Part shown: positions 46,047-55,918 of the stretch, piece by piece
Layout: each line of letters begins with the position of its first letter
Position numbering within the stretch: the first letter of the stretch is position 1
Assembly: GCF_002294985.1 (NCBI RefSeq)
Contig: NZ_NSGE01000004.1
Span: 248,001-312,000, forward strand
Reading direction: 5' to 3'
Source: Mesorhizobium sp. WSM3862
Lineage (GTDB): Bacteria; Pseudomonadota; Alphaproteobacteria; Rhizobiales; Rhizobiaceae
DNA length: 64,000 nt
Position numbers and translations under genes: made by a program
Notes under the pieces: generated by a model
What the model was told of the DNA's origin: nothing
The model's database searches: none
The model's input: the letters and a program-made list of their open reading frames with translations, nothing else

Positions 46047-47132
46047 GTGTGGCCGAACCGTCGTTTATGCGATCTCCTAAAGATCGAACATCCGATCATC
46101 CAGGCTCCGATGGCCGGCTCGGCGACTCCGGAACTCGCCGCCGCGGTGAGCAATGCCGGCGGGCTGGGATCGCTCGGCTGCGCATCGATGCTGCCGGACG
46201 GCTTGCGCACCGCTGCGCGCCAGCTGCGCGCTTCGACCGAGCGTCCCTTCAACCTCAATTTCTTTGTTTTTCCCAGACCGGACACCAGCGACGCCGTGCT
46301 GACCCAGGTCATCGACAGGTTGCGGCCCTACTACAAGGAGCTGTCGCTCGACGAACCCTCGCGGAGGCTTCCGCCGATCGGCCCGGGTTTCGACGATGAA
46401 AAGCTTGAACTGCTGCTCGAGATCCGGCCACCGGTCGTCAGCTTCCATTTCGGCATTCCGGACGCGGCCGCGGTCGCCAAGTTGAAGGAGGCCGGGATCG
46501 TGGTTATCAGCACCGCGACGAATGTCGCCGAAGCGCGCCAACTCGCCGACAGCGGAGCCGACGCGGTCATAGCTCAGGGCTGGGAGGCAGGCGGCCACCG
46601 GGGATCGCACGCTCCCAACCGTCCCGGTGACGGCGTGGGAACGCTGGCGCTGGTTCCCCAGGTCGTGGATGCCGTCAGGCTGCCGGTTATTGCCGCCGGA
46701 GGCATCGCCGACGGCCGCGGCATAGCGGCCGCCTTCGCGCTTGGTGCCAGCGGCGTGCAGATCGGCACCGGCTTCCTGTCTTGCGACGAGGCCGGCACCG
46801 ACGGACCGCGCCGAGCCCTGATCCGCGCCGCCACGGACATGGACACGATGGTCACCGATGCCTTCACCGGCCGCGCGGCGCGGGCGAGACGCACCCGCTT
46901 CGCCTTGGAGATGGACGTGAACCGGGCGCACCTCCCCGACTTCCCGCAAATGGTTGCGCTCAGCGCTCCGCTCGGCGAGTCCGGTGCAAAAGGAGATTTC
47001 GCCTTTCATCTCTATGGGCAGGCGGCCGCCTTGAACCGGGAGCTTCCTGCCGGCGAATTGATGCAGACACTCGTGGCCGAAACCGGCGAGGTGTTCGAAG
47101 CGCTTTCGACCGGCAAATCGACGCCTGCGTGA
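46047..47132 (+). CDS. Nitronate monooxygenase (2-nitropropane dioxygenase family)
   Basis: 361-residue FMN TIM barrel. WPNRRLCDLLKIEHPIIQAP and AGGLGSLGCASM at the start, ADAVIAQGWEAGGHRGSH with the catalytic His, and LPVIAAGGIADGRGIAAAFA and GASGVQIGTGFL (phosphate/FMN binding) are classical. It oxidises alkyl nitronates such as propionate 3-nitronate. A GTG start at 46047 with AGGA 8 bases before matches the family; the ATG at 46002 would add 15 atypical residues. Confidence 0.92.
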   Translation: MWPNRRLCDLLKIEHPIIQAPMAGSATPELAAAVSNAGGLGSLGCASMLPDGLRTAARQLRASTERPFNLNFFVFPRPDTSDAVLTQVIDRLRPYYKELSLDEPSRRLPPIGPGFDDEKLELLLEIRPPVVSFHFGIPDAAAVAKLKEAGIVVISTATNVAEARQLADSGADAVIAQGWEAGGHRGSHAPNRPGDGVGTLALVPQVVDAVRLPVIAAGGIADGRGIAAAFALGASGVQIGTGFLSCDEAGTDGPRRALIRAATDMDTMVTDAFTGRAARARRTRFALEMDVNRAHLPDFPQMVALSAPLGESGAKGDFAFHLYGQAAALNRELPAGELMQTLVAETGEVFEALSTGKSTPA

Positions 47133-47609
47133 GCGAAGTCTCCGCTCGTTGACGTCACTGACAAGTTGCAATCCGGATTGCGAAAAGATCGGCCGGCAGG
47201 CAGGCATGCCATCCGGTCGCGATCGATGATGCCGGCATTCGGCGGCAAGGGGCGGCCGCCCAGCTCGGCCAGTTTTGGCGCCATATGCGCTCTGGTGATC
47301 TGCGGCTGCGAAGCGCACATGGCGATCTCGATCACGCCGCGGAAACACGTCGGCATCCTCGCTTGCGGCGGCGAAAAGCCGGGCCATGACTGGATTCGGC
47401 GGCGGACCGGCAACGCCTCCGCCGGCGCGTTCATCTCGGCGATCCGGGCTCGGTCGGCGGCGATCTGGTTGCGATAGAACACTGGCGCTCGGCCTCGGCC
47501 TCGTATGCTCCTGCCAACGCCCACCTGTGCGATCTCGGGACGAGGCTGGTTTCGTTGCTTGGCATGGTTCCCGCGTGGGTCTAGGCTGAAACCAGTAAGG
47601 GAGGACGGG
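47133..47609. other. 477-base gap with no convincing gene
   Basis: Open frames on both strands were read. None shows a recognised family, and the plus-strand candidate at 47166-47477 is arginine/serine rich like a shadow frame. A plus-strand frame ending in a TAG at 47582-47584 reads like a plausible protein C-terminus (LVSLLGMVPAWV) but is closed by a TGA at about 47389, so it could be a gene remnant. Confidence 0.4.
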
Positions 47610-48410
47610 ATGACATCAAGCTTCACCGTTCACGCGGCATCCGGCTATGAGCAGCTCATGGGCCGCTGGAGCCGCAGGCTCGCGCCCAAGTTCATCGACT
47701 TCGTCGGCCTAGCCGGCGGCGAGAAGATCCTCGACGTCGGCTGCGGCACCGGCAGCCTGACCTTCGAACTGGCGAAGTCGCGCGATCTCGCCGAAATCCA
47801 GGCCATCGACTTCTCAGCCGTCTTCGTCGCGGCGGCGAAGGAGAGGAACACCGATCCGCGCATCACTATTGAGCAGGCGGACGCCACGGCGCTGCCTTTC
47901 GAGGACAATGCGTTCGACCGTGCGCTGGCGCTGCTGGTGCTTCACTTCGTGCCGGAGACCGGCAAGGCGGTGGCCGAGATGCGCCGCGTAACGCGGCCGG
48001 GCGGCGTGGTCGCCGCCGTGGTGTGGGATCACCTCGGCGGCATGCCGGCCATGCGCATGATGATCGACACCGTTGCCGCGCTCAGCGAAAGCGGCCGCCA
48101 GATGCGCAATCGCTACTGCTTCCAGCCGATGATGCAGCCCGACGAAATGAAGCGGACCTTTGTCGAACAGGGCCTGGCCGACGTCACCGAAACCGAGCTG
48201 ATGATCCGCATGGATTACCAGAATTTCGACGACTACTGGGCGCCGATTGCCGCCGGCGAAGGCCCGCTCGGCAAATATATGACCACGCTCGACGCAGCCG
48301 AGCGGACCCGCACGGAGGCTGCAGTCCGCGATGCCTATGAGGCCGGTCGTGCCGATGGGCCGAGGTCTTTCGCCAACGTCGCCTGGGCCTGCCGCGGCAT
48401 CGTGCCCTGA
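47610..48410 (+). CDS. Class I SAM-dependent methyltransferase
   Basis: 266 residues. SAM-binding motif I is KILDVGCGTGSLTFELA (about residues 39-55), then IQAIDFSAVFVAAAKER (acidic motif), ADATALPFEDNAFDRALALL and VTRPGGVVAAVVWD. This is the UbiE/COQ5-like methyltransferase fold, with an ordinary C-terminal substrate cap. It starts at 47610 with GGAGG 5-9 bases upstream. Substrate unknown; neighbours give no clue. Confidence 0.88.
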   Translation: MTSSFTVHAASGYEQLMGRWSRRLAPKFIDFVGLAGGEKILDVGCGTGSLTFELAKSRDLAEIQAIDFSAVFVAAAKERNTDPRITIEQADATALPFEDNAFDRALALLVLHFVPETGKAVAEMRRVTRPGGVVAAVVWDHLGGMPAMRMMIDTVAALSESGRQMRNRYCFQPMMQPDEMKRTFVEQGLADVTETELMIRMDYQNFDDYWAPIAAGEGPLGKYMTTLDAAERTRTEAAVRDAYEAGRADGPRSFANVAWACRGIVP

Positions 48411-48432
48411 CCTTCAGCGCGATCTGAGCTGC

Positions 48433-49087
48433 GCCGCATCACTATGCGCCTGAAGGAGCAGCTGCACCTGCTCGACATCACCGAGGCGGCCAACAACTGG
48501 GTGATCGAGGACGTTTCGACGGCGAATACGGTTTTCAGGGCCGTCCCGTGCCGGCGATCCAGAGCATGGACCGCACCGGCCGCGTCATCTATGTCGGCAC
48601 TTTCGCCAAGCTGCTGTTGCCGGCGCTGCGGCTCGGCTTCATGGTGCTTCCCATCGACCTCGCCGGCCGCACCGTCAACGCGCTCTCCACCACCGGCCAA
48701 TTCGCGCCGCTGCTCTTACAGGCCGCCTTGGCCGACTTCATCACCGAAGGCCACATGAGCCGGCACCTAAAGCGCAAGCGCCGCATCTACGCCCAGCGCC
48801 GCCAGCTTTTCCGTGAGATCGTTTCCGAGCGCCTGCGCGACGAGATCACGCTTTTCCCCGCCGAAGCCGGCATCCAGGTGGTGGGCTATCTGAAGGCGGG
48901 CATCGACGACATCAAGGTCAGCTAGGTCGCGGCGAAAAGGGCCATCAACGTCTCGCCGCTGTCGAAATGTTCCAGAACACGGCGGCGACCCAAGGGCTGG
49001 TGCTGGGTTATGCGGCCCTGTGATGCGACGTAGACGCGGGACGGGGTGGAGCGGCTGGCGGCGACGATCAGAGAGACGCTGGGGTGA
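48433..49087 (+). pseudogene. Decayed MocR/PdxR-type (aminotransferase-domain) regulator
   Basis: Pieces of the C-terminal aminotransferase-like domain of a GntR/MocR regulator are recognisable in shifting frames. RLKEQLHLLDITEAANNWVIE runs from 48444. After a one-base deletion near 48518, YGFQGRPVPAIQSMDRTGRV continues into YVGTFAKLLLPALRLGFMVL. A TAG (48922-48924) interrupts the segment, FQNTAATQGLVLGYAAL occurs in another frame (about 48970-49020), and TRDGVERLAATIRETLG ends at 49087. The N-terminal HTH half is missing. It marks the left border of the AT-rich island. Confidence 0.8.
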
Positions 49088-49259
49088 AGGAAGGTCACTA
49101 GGCGACGGAGAGCATGCTGTACGCCTAAAAAGCGTTAGCAATCTGTTGCTGCGGTGATCAATGACCAGATCTTCCGATAGATTCGGTGGGCAACTAGTGA
49201 TGCCGATTGTCTCAGCAGCACGGGGTAGGGTAACGATACCAGATTCGATGGGGTAAGAC

Positions 49260-50090
49260 TTGGAAACACCGTCAACGCCACTTAGCCCGCTTCTTCGATG
49301 GGCGGGGAGCAAACGGGCATCCGTGAAAGCGCTCGCCGATCTCTGTCGTTCAGACGCTACCTACATTGAACCGTTCTGCGGTTCCGCAGCCCTGTTCTTC
49401 CACCTGGCCCCCTCAGCCGCGGTGCTTGCCGACATAAACGAAAATCTAATTTCTTTTTATAAAAAATGTCAAAGTAATCCAGAAGAGGTTTGGGAGATTT
49501 CGTCGAAGATTCCAGTAAATCCTGACATGTACTACAGAGTTAGGGATTTATTCAACAAATCCAGAAGCTCAATTCAGAATGCGGCCTATTTTTATTACCT
49601 AAATAGGACGTGTTTTAATGGTATATATAGAACAAATACCCGTGGAAAATTTAACGTGCCTTATTCGGGTAAGCGACTGGCTCAATTTATTTCGAAGGAA
49701 GATTTCATTGCCCGCGCTTCTAAATTTTCAGGCGTGGAGTTTGTTTCGAGGGATTTTGATAAGACTTTGCGGGAAAATGCAAACCCAAATACCTTCTTTT
49801 TTATCGATCCACCTTACGCGAAATCGGAGGGTAGATCATTCACAGAGTACCATCAAAATTCGTTTAATATCAGCGACTTGGGACGTTTAACAAAATCCCT
49901 AAGAATTTTAGACGAAGCTGGAGCCAAGTTTGTTCTAACTTACGACGTAGAGTCTCTTCCATTTGATCCGGGCGAGATGGGATGGCGATCCGTATTATTT
50001 AATGTTCGGAGAAATGTCGGTGGGTTTAAGTCCACTAGACGAATGGCGACAGAAATTGCAGTGACTAACATCAGAAGCTCAGATGTCTAA
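49260..50090 (+). CDS. D12-class DNA N6-adenine methylase (Dam-like)
   Basis: 276 residues. SPLLRWAGSKRASVKALADL holds the SAM-binding motif I region (RWAGSK), YIEPFCGSAALFFHL and LADINENLISFYK continue the cofactor site, and the catalytic DPPY is in FFIDPPYAKSEGR. This is the Dam/D12 class, which methylates adenine, often in GATC. The start is a TTG at 49260 with GGGG upstream. Base composition falls sharply here. It overlaps the metallophosphoesterase gene by 8 bases. No restriction endonuclease gene is recognisable nearby, so it probably marks self DNA for the adjacent genes. Confidence 0.9.
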   Translation: METPSTPLSPLLRWAGSKRASVKALADLCRSDATYIEPFCGSAALFFHLAPSAAVLADINENLISFYKKCQSNPEEVWEISSKIPVNPDMYYRVRDLFNKSRSSIQNAAYFYYLNRTCFNGIYRTNTRGKFNVPYSGKRLAQFISKEDFIARASKFSGVEFVSRDFDKTLRENANPNTFFFIDPPYAKSEGRSFTEYHQNSFNISDLGRLTKSLRILDEAGAKFVLTYDVESLPFDPGEMGWRSVLFNVRRNVGGFKSTRRMATEIAVTNIRSSDV

Positions 50091-51272
50091 ATTTCTTATT
50101 ATTAGTGATACCCATGCATTTGCTCCCTCACCGTCAGCCGGAAAGCCTTCGCTTTTGGAGGTGTCCCATACTGCCCGAACAAACATGATTCGGGAAATAG
50201 CGAAGGTCCTAGAAGACGATGGCGTCTGCCCTGATTGGATCGTTTGTCCGGGCGATCTAGGGGACAAGGCTTCTCCGGAGGGGCAAGCGTTTGTTTGGGC
50301 CGAATTGAATGCATTGAAGCAAAAGGTCGGAGCCCGATTCCTGATCGGCGCCGCCGGCAACCATGATTTGGATTCGCGGTTTGTTAACAGCGCTTTCGAT
50401 CCATTGGCAAATATCAAGGCGCTAAAGCCTCCGTTTCCCGGCATCACTGACGTCGACTGCGATAAGTATTGGTCGCGACATTATTCCGTATATGACAATG
50501 AAATCTGCCGAATCGTGAATATAAATAGTTCAGCGTTCCATGGTTACGGAAAGGAGACCGGTACTCCTAAGGAGTTCGAGCACGGAAGAGTGTCGGAAGC
50601 GACAATAAACAACATCGTTGAAGAGGTAAAATCTAAGGAATATCCGGTAAATATACTGATCACACACCATCATATAGTCAGCAACGAGCACATATACGCC
50701 GACGAGTATAGCGAAATGCGGGGCGGCAGTAGACTCATGCATCGCCTTACCGACGCAACAAAATCAAGCTGGATTGTGATCCATGGTCATCTACATTATC
50801 CGGAACTGGACTATGGGCGAGGATCGGCGTTGGCGCCAGTCGTGCTATCTGCTGGGAGCGCGTCCGCCCATCACTATGGGGGTAGCTCAGAGAGTCCCCA
50901 AATCAGATCTATCTCCTAAAGCTTGCGGAGGGCGGAAGATCACTCGACGGTTGGACCCCCTGTGGTACAATCGATGCCTGGTTTTGGTCGCCAGATGGTA
51001 GGTGGGAACGCTCCCCCTCTCGGCATAAAGTGCCATATGGGACCGGCTTTGGCACAAGGCTAAATCCTACACAGGCAGCCGATCGGTTTGAGTCCGCCCT
51101 CAGTAATTCAGGCCTGCCATACATGTACTTCTATGAGGCGTTCGAGGCCGATCCGCTCTTAAAGTACCTTTTGCCTACCGATCTGGACTTGGCCGTTCGC
51201 GAATTGAAGAAGCGCAGGCTGAAGGTCACCGTAGGAGACATGAGGTCAGAAACGCTGCTGAGGAGGCCGTAG
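50083..51272 (+). pseudogene. Metallophosphoesterase, interrupted by one frameshift
   Basis: The first frame (50083-50919) shows a complete calcineurin-like metal site: FLIISDTHAF (DxH), VCPGDLGDKASP (GDxxD), GAAGNHDLDSR (GNHD), LITHHHIVSN and VIHGHLHYPE. It then ends early, but the minus-1 frame continues without a stop from about 50890 to 51272 (NQIYLLKLAEGGRSLDGWTP, then the TGFGTRLNPTQAADRFESAL part). Adding one C to the C4 run at 50896-50899 restores one protein of about 396 residues. It could be a nuclease or phosphodiesterase. Whether the gene is truly broken or the base was missed cannot be told. Confidence 0.75.
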
Positions 51273-53148
51273 TGGCCGAAACGTTCTTTGGATCTTACAA
51301 CGCAAGGTTTGTCGACTTTCAAACTGTCGGCGACAGCTTCGTCATGCGTGAAAGGGCTTTCAAGCAGCTCTCTGAGCATAACAATGTCTTGCTTTTGGGT
51401 CCAAGGGGGAGTGGAAAACAACACTATTAAAGATGTTGAAGATTGGTGCTCAGATACGCGCCTCGCAGAAATTTCATCGAGTGTTCAAGGAGATAAAATA
51501 TACCCCTGTTTATGTAGGAGCGGATCGTCAGTTCGAGCTACCGATGCGAGGTTTTACAGATGTCGGCCGGGATGTTCCGAAGTCGCTGGAAAGTCTGCTG
51601 CACTCACTGATGGCCATTAGAACTCAATTCGCTTTGCTGGATACGCTAAAAGAAATAACTGATCCAGCTACCGAGAACATTTCGGCGGTTTCGCACCAGT
51701 ATGTTCAGATGTCTCGACAACAGGAAGCAGACTTTTGCGTCTTGTTGAATAGATCATGGCGAATGAGCTCTGACATCCGGAACATAGTAGAGCTTAGAGC
51801 CGAACTTTGGTCTAGAATTCAACGTATTAATGCAGCAATTATGGAGATAAGGCTAAATGGAGCAAAAGCGACAGACTTTGATGATAGCTTGAGCTTTGAT
51901 ACGCTTTCGAGCGTTAGCTCGTTTGTCGACGCGTTCGAGTCATCGGTTGAGCATCGATCGAGGATGTGGTGCCTTTGCGTTGATGAACTAGAAATAATGC
52001 CTGAGACAATACAAGATTATTTCTATCTTAGTTTAAGGTCAACCGATCAACGACTTCTGCTGAAGCTGGCAACAAGTCCGTACACACCGTCGTTTGACAC
52101 GGAAGAGCCTGGCGCTGCGCCAATGTACGGTCATGACTACACTATTATCAATTTGACTGATAGGTCGCGATCCGAATCAAATCGCTTCGTCCGTCAATTG
52201 GTTGGGAAGCTGCTCAGCGCGGAGGATCTCCCATCGGGTGCAACGCCAGAGATCCTCTTAGGGCGATCACCCATCACGGACGAGGGGAAACCTGGGGAAC
52301 TCAATAGCGCTTACAGAGCCCCAAACGGCGCCCACTACAAAAGATTCAAAGAGCTGTATGAGATTGATGCCGCGTTTCGAAGATATCTTGACGCGCGTGA
52401 AATTGATATCGAAAAGTTGAACGACATGGACGAGAGGTCACGCGCGGCCTCTGCGCGCAAGATTATTTGGCCTGTAGCGCTTCGGCTGGTTTACGGAAGT
52501 CACCAAGCATTCAAGTTTGGTGGCAACGTGGGTTTGCGTAGCGCATCTAACAAGCGAACACCGCCGATATATACCGGATCTGATGCGGTAATATCGATGT
52601 GCGAGGGGAACCCACGCGTAACCATTGGACTGTTCCGAGACCTTATCGCTGCTTTCCGACGGAATCAGAACAGGCGAGTGCCGACTCACATTCAATCTCA
52701 GATCGTCGAGTCGGCTATCGACAAGTTCTTGTCGCTCCTATCAGCGATACCCGCCCCCTTGAATCAGCCGAGAGGTAACACCTCGATACTGGAGTTGCTT
52801 CAAAAGATTGGCGACTATATCCAATCTAGGAACTATGGGCCCGAGTTCTCTCCCGAGCTGGTTGGAACTTTCGTGGTTGATGGAAACATCAGCTCATCGC
52901 TCCAGAAGGCGATCGGTCAAGCTCTGAACCAGGGCGCTTTTGTCATGGTTGAAAACGCGATGGGTGACGCCTCTTTTGGCGGACTGTCGGAAGCGCGCCT
53001 GCGTCTCTCCTACCTGCTTTGCCCGTATTTTCGATTGCCTCTTATCGTCTCGGGGCGAGTTAACCTAAGCACGGCATTGACCGAAGCGCCAAGCAAGCTG
53101 CCCTCACGCCCACCTACAATGGAGGACCTTTTTGGACGCATTACCTAG
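51272..53148 (+). pseudogene. ORC/CDC6-like AAA ATPase, frameshifted within Walker A
   Basis: From a GTG at 51272 (GAGGAGG 6 bases upstream, one-base overlap with the previous stop) the frame reads to LLLGPRGSGK and then stops at 51428-51430. The minus-1 frame continues TTLLKMLKIGAQIRASQ and stays open to 53148. One A added to the A4 run at 51415-51418 restores GSGKTT and a protein of about 625 residues. Walker B is MWCLCVDELEIMPE and a sensor-like LATSP follows; the C-terminal part is probably a winged-helix/effector region. It resembles archaeal/bacterial ORC-CDC6-type P-loop ATPases. The intact 571-codon frame from 51433 would lack the Walker A lysine. Confidence 0.72.
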
Positions 53149-54067
53149 CTACCGGCTGCAGAAGACAGATTTGGCTGCTGTTCTGCCGACCGAACCGGAT
53201 CTCCTGATTTATGCGGTGGGTTACGAGCAGCGATCCGCGAAAATGCGGGACGAATTGAGCGCCAAGAAAAATGCAGCGTTTGTTTATAGGTCTGAGGGCG
53301 TACATTCATACGATGGCAATTATCGGAAATTCACGCAAAGAGGTGACATAGGCCTCGACACAAATTGCATTGATCTAGAGGCCAACCTCACTCATATATT
53401 GAGACCTGGCGGTGCCAATCGAGCACATGTGGTTATAGACGTTTCCTGTTTGAACAGGAGCCTAATTGCGCAAAGCTTTTCAACGCTTCTCAGGCTATCC
53501 GAATTGGTCGGACGGATAACGGTAACTTACACGCCGGGAAAGTTCGTGCCGCCGACCCTATACATGATGCCAGCTCAGTATTTTGGCCCTGCCATCCCCT
53601 CTATGGCAGCTAATGTCGGAGAGCCATACCGTGAGAGCTGTCTTGTGATGGGCCTTGGCTATGAGTACGGAGCAGCCTTAAGCGCGATCGAGGTGATTGA
53701 ACCTAACAGCGCTTTCTACTTCTACCCAGTTGGCCGCGCAAAGGACTATGAGCCGGCAGTGCGAAAGGCCAATTTCAATTTTGACTTTGGAGTGGGAAAA
53801 TACCAAGTATTGCCGTACAACATTGAAGATCCGGTATCGTTGCATGGAGTCTTGCGCGACATAGTTGACGCGTTCGTTGATAAAGCGACCGTGTCGATAG
53901 TGCCATTTGGTCCTAAAATATTTAGCTCTGTCGCAGTCCTTATGGCAATTCGTCACCCGAGAAAGGTATCATTTCTCAGGTATTCACTAGCCAGCGCAGA
54001 AGTCGCGAGAGATACAGAAGCTGACGACTATATGTCGTTATACGATATCCTCTTGGCAGGTGAATAA
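53132..54067 (+). CDS. Unknown island protein with GYEQRS and IDVSCLNR motifs
   Basis: 311 residues, not assigned to a named family. It starts at a TTG (53132, GGAGGA 5 bases before) overlapping the ATPase end by 17 bases. The N-terminal part has [19 protein letters not shown], a Rossmann-like strand-turn. [20 protein letters not shown] follows at about residue 107, and [18 protein letters not shown] and [20 protein letters not shown] alternate hydrophobic strands and helices. The repeated alpha/beta pattern suggests a nucleotide- or ligand-binding fold. As the last gene of the operon it may be the effector of the ATPase; this is inference. Confidence 0.6.
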   Translation: MDALPSYRLQKTDLAAVLPTEPDLLIYAVGYEQRSAKMRDELSAKKNAAFVYRSEGVHSYDGNYRKFTQRGDIGLDTNCIDLEANLTHILRPGGANRAHVVIDVSCLNRSLIAQSFSTLLRLSELVGRITVTYTPGKFVPPTLYMMPAQYFGPAIPSMAANVGEPYRESCLVMGLGYEYGAALSAIEVIEPNSAFYFYPVGRAKDYEPAVRKANFNFDFGVGKYQVLPYNIEDPVSLHGVLRDIVDAFVDKATVSIVPFGPKIFSSVAVLMAIRHPRKVSFLRYSLASAEVARDTEADDYMSLYDILLAGE

Positions 54068-54136
54068 GCGAGGGTCCGAAGCAGGACCGAGACCTTCGGA
54101 TCAGCAAACGGCCTGAAGAGCGCATTGTCCGCGATA

Positions 54137-54213
<77 letters not shown>

Positions 54214-54468
54214 TTCCCGGAAACCGGAAAACGAACCGGCCGGTGAGCCGGCCAGCCACGGCTTCTTAGCGGAAGCGCGTGCCGGCTTCAACGGGCAATT
54301 GGCTTGGCGGAATATTCGCCGTAGCGGGCAGGCTCGCATTCGTCCGGTGGAGGTGCCGGAGTCGAGAGCGAGCGGTCCCAACTCATGTAGGCTCGGAGGC
54401 CGGCGGCCCCGCTTCGGCAATGCATCGCGACTTCCGAGCGTTGTTCAGGCGCAAGCTCTCGCCAGCCC

Positions 54469-55395
54469 TCACCCCTCCGCCTCGCTCTTCGCCGCTCTCC
54501 GCTGCACCCCGCGCGTCGCCCGCTTCTGCTTCTTCGCGGTCAGCTCGTGCATGGCATCAAGCTGCATCTGCTGCATCTCGGCCAGCCGCTGCCATTGGCG
54601 TGAGATCAGGTAGTCGAGCTTTTCGTGCAGGTGCCGCACTTCGAGCTCGGCCTTGAGGTTCACCCGGTAGTCGTTGAAGGAGCGCAGCCGGTCCTTCGCC
54701 TCCTGCCGCTTCTGGCTCATCATGATGATCGGCGCCTGGATGGCGGCGATGCAGGATAGGAGCAGGTTGAGCAGGATGAATGGGTAGGGATCGAAGGCGG
54801 CGGCCGCGCCCTCGAAGAGGTTGAGGCCGATCCAGATCAGAAGCACCGCCGCGAACGAGATCAGGAACCACCAGCTGCCGCCGAAGGCCGCCATGTCGTC
54901 GGAGACGCGGTCGGCGAAGGAGCGGCGCTCCTCGAACTCTTCTTCCGAGTTTTCCGAGATCGTGTCCTGTCTGGCGATCGATTCCACCACCTGGCGGTCG
55001 AGCTCGGAGAATTCGCCATGCTCCTGCTGCAGCAATTCCTCCATGTAGCGCATGCGGTAGCGGGCGAGCTCCTCGCGGCTGATGCGGGCGCCGCGCGGCA
55101 GGTCGGGATGGTCGGAGCGGATGCGGTCGGCGAGGCTCGGTCTGAGGTCGTCGACGCGCACCAAGTCGCGCTTGCGGAACTTCCGGCCGCTGATCGCCGA
55201 CGGTTTTTTCTTGGGCTTTGCGCGCGCCGCGCCGGGCAGGTGCGGCTCCGAATCCGGCACCTCCGGCTCTTCGAGGATCTCGTCCGCCGCCTCATGCTGA
55301 TCTTCCGGCACGGTGGCCGCCTCAAGATATTCGCCGCCCGAGTCGTTTTCGGTGTCGGCCATTGTCTGCGCGGATGCCTTCGGGTCGCCGGCCAT
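54469..55395 (-). CDS. DUF1003 family membrane protein
   Basis: 308 residues. The acidic, low-complexity N-terminus (about residues 1-75, rich in Glu/Asp and a KPKKKP run) is followed by a soluble segment and two close hydrophobic helices (SWWFLISFAAVLLIWIGLNL and YPFILLNLLLSCIAAIQAPI). IMMSQKRQEAKDRLRSFNDY and NLKAELEVRHLHEKLDYL complete the DUF1003 signature. An ATG at 55362 is an alternative start. Cytosolic tail ends with a Lys/Arg-rich stretch. Function unknown. Confidence 0.88.
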   Translation of the reverse strand: MAGDPKASAQTMADTENDSGGEYLEAATVPEDQHEAADEILEEPEVPDSEPHLPGAARAKPKKKPSAISGRKFRKRDLVRVDDLRPSLADRIRSDHPDLPRGARISREELARYRMRYMEELLQQEHGEFSELDRQVVESIARQDTISENSEEEFEERRSFADRVSDDMAAFGGSWWFLISFAAVLLIWIGLNLFEGAAAAFDPYPFILLNLLLSCIAAIQAPIIMMSQKRQEAKDRLRSFNDYRVNLKAELEVRHLHEKLDYLISRQWQRLAEMQQMQLDAMHELTAKKQKRATRGVQRRAAKSEAEG

Positions 55396-55918
55396 GCTCA
55401 GTGCTCCTCTTCTCGGGCTTCGTTACGATACGCCGAGCCGGCGCGGCATATCCACCGCGACTGTGAAGCTGGTGTGACCGAACAAGTTGTTGTGATGGAT
55501 GGATGTGCTTTCGGCGCGCAAAGAAATAGATCCAATTCTGGGAAGATTTGGTTGAAAGGGCTTGCTGAGCAACAACAAATCTCTGGGGGCAGCGCCGCCC
55601 CTCATCCGCCTGCCGGCACCTTCTCCCCGTATAGACGGGGAGAAGGAGGCTGGGCGCAGGCTCGGCGCCTTCCGCTGCACCGCTGCCGAGTGGCGAAACC
55701 GGCGATGAGAGCGCCCCTCTCCCCGTCACTTACGGGGAGAGGATGCCGGCAGGCAGGTGAGGAGCAGCGCCACCGGTCGAAAGCATTGGTCCTGCCTCGC
55801 TGGCGCCATGGTCGCCACCGCCTGGCCTGTCCTGGCCCTGTGGGGGTCCTGGCCAGTAAATTACATCAAAAGGTCAAGCCGGTCGCTTGAGCAGGCTGCC
55901 GCCGCCACCCGCACTTCG
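55396..55918. other. 523-base gap carrying a RIME-like repeat
   Basis: The gap lies between a DUF1003 gene and a D,D-carboxypeptidase gene, both on the minus strand. Its main content is the repeat at 55589-55769. The remainder shows no recognised gene on either strand; an AT-richer stretch at about 55470-55570 could hold the promoter of the DUF1003 gene. Confidence 0.5.
55589..55769. repeat. RIME-like palindromic repeat, copy 2
   Basis: The outer ends GGCAGCGCCGCCCCTCATCC and GGTGAGGAGCAGCGCC are inverted. Inside are two hairpins, CCTTCTCCCCGT-ATAG-ACGGGGAGAAGG and CCTCTCCCCGT...ACGGGGAGAGG, with GCCTGCCGGCA/TGCCGGCAGGC. It is nearly the same as 57010-57197 and related to 35720-35850. Fits the Rhizobium-specific intergenic mosaic element pattern. 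Confidence 0.85.

Noticed and set aside
47166-47477. 103-codon plus-strand frame
   Set aside because: No Shine-Dalgarno, no family resemblance, arginine-rich composition like a non-coding frame.
49088-49259. Left attachment site matching the tRNA-Arg 3' end
   Set aside because: No repeat of the tRNA 3' sequence was found by reading this stretch.
50891-50905. Programmed minus-1 frameshift in the metallophosphoesterase
   Set aside because: The site TCCCCAAA does not give a good slippery heptamer in the zero frame; a missed C in the homopolymer is simpler.
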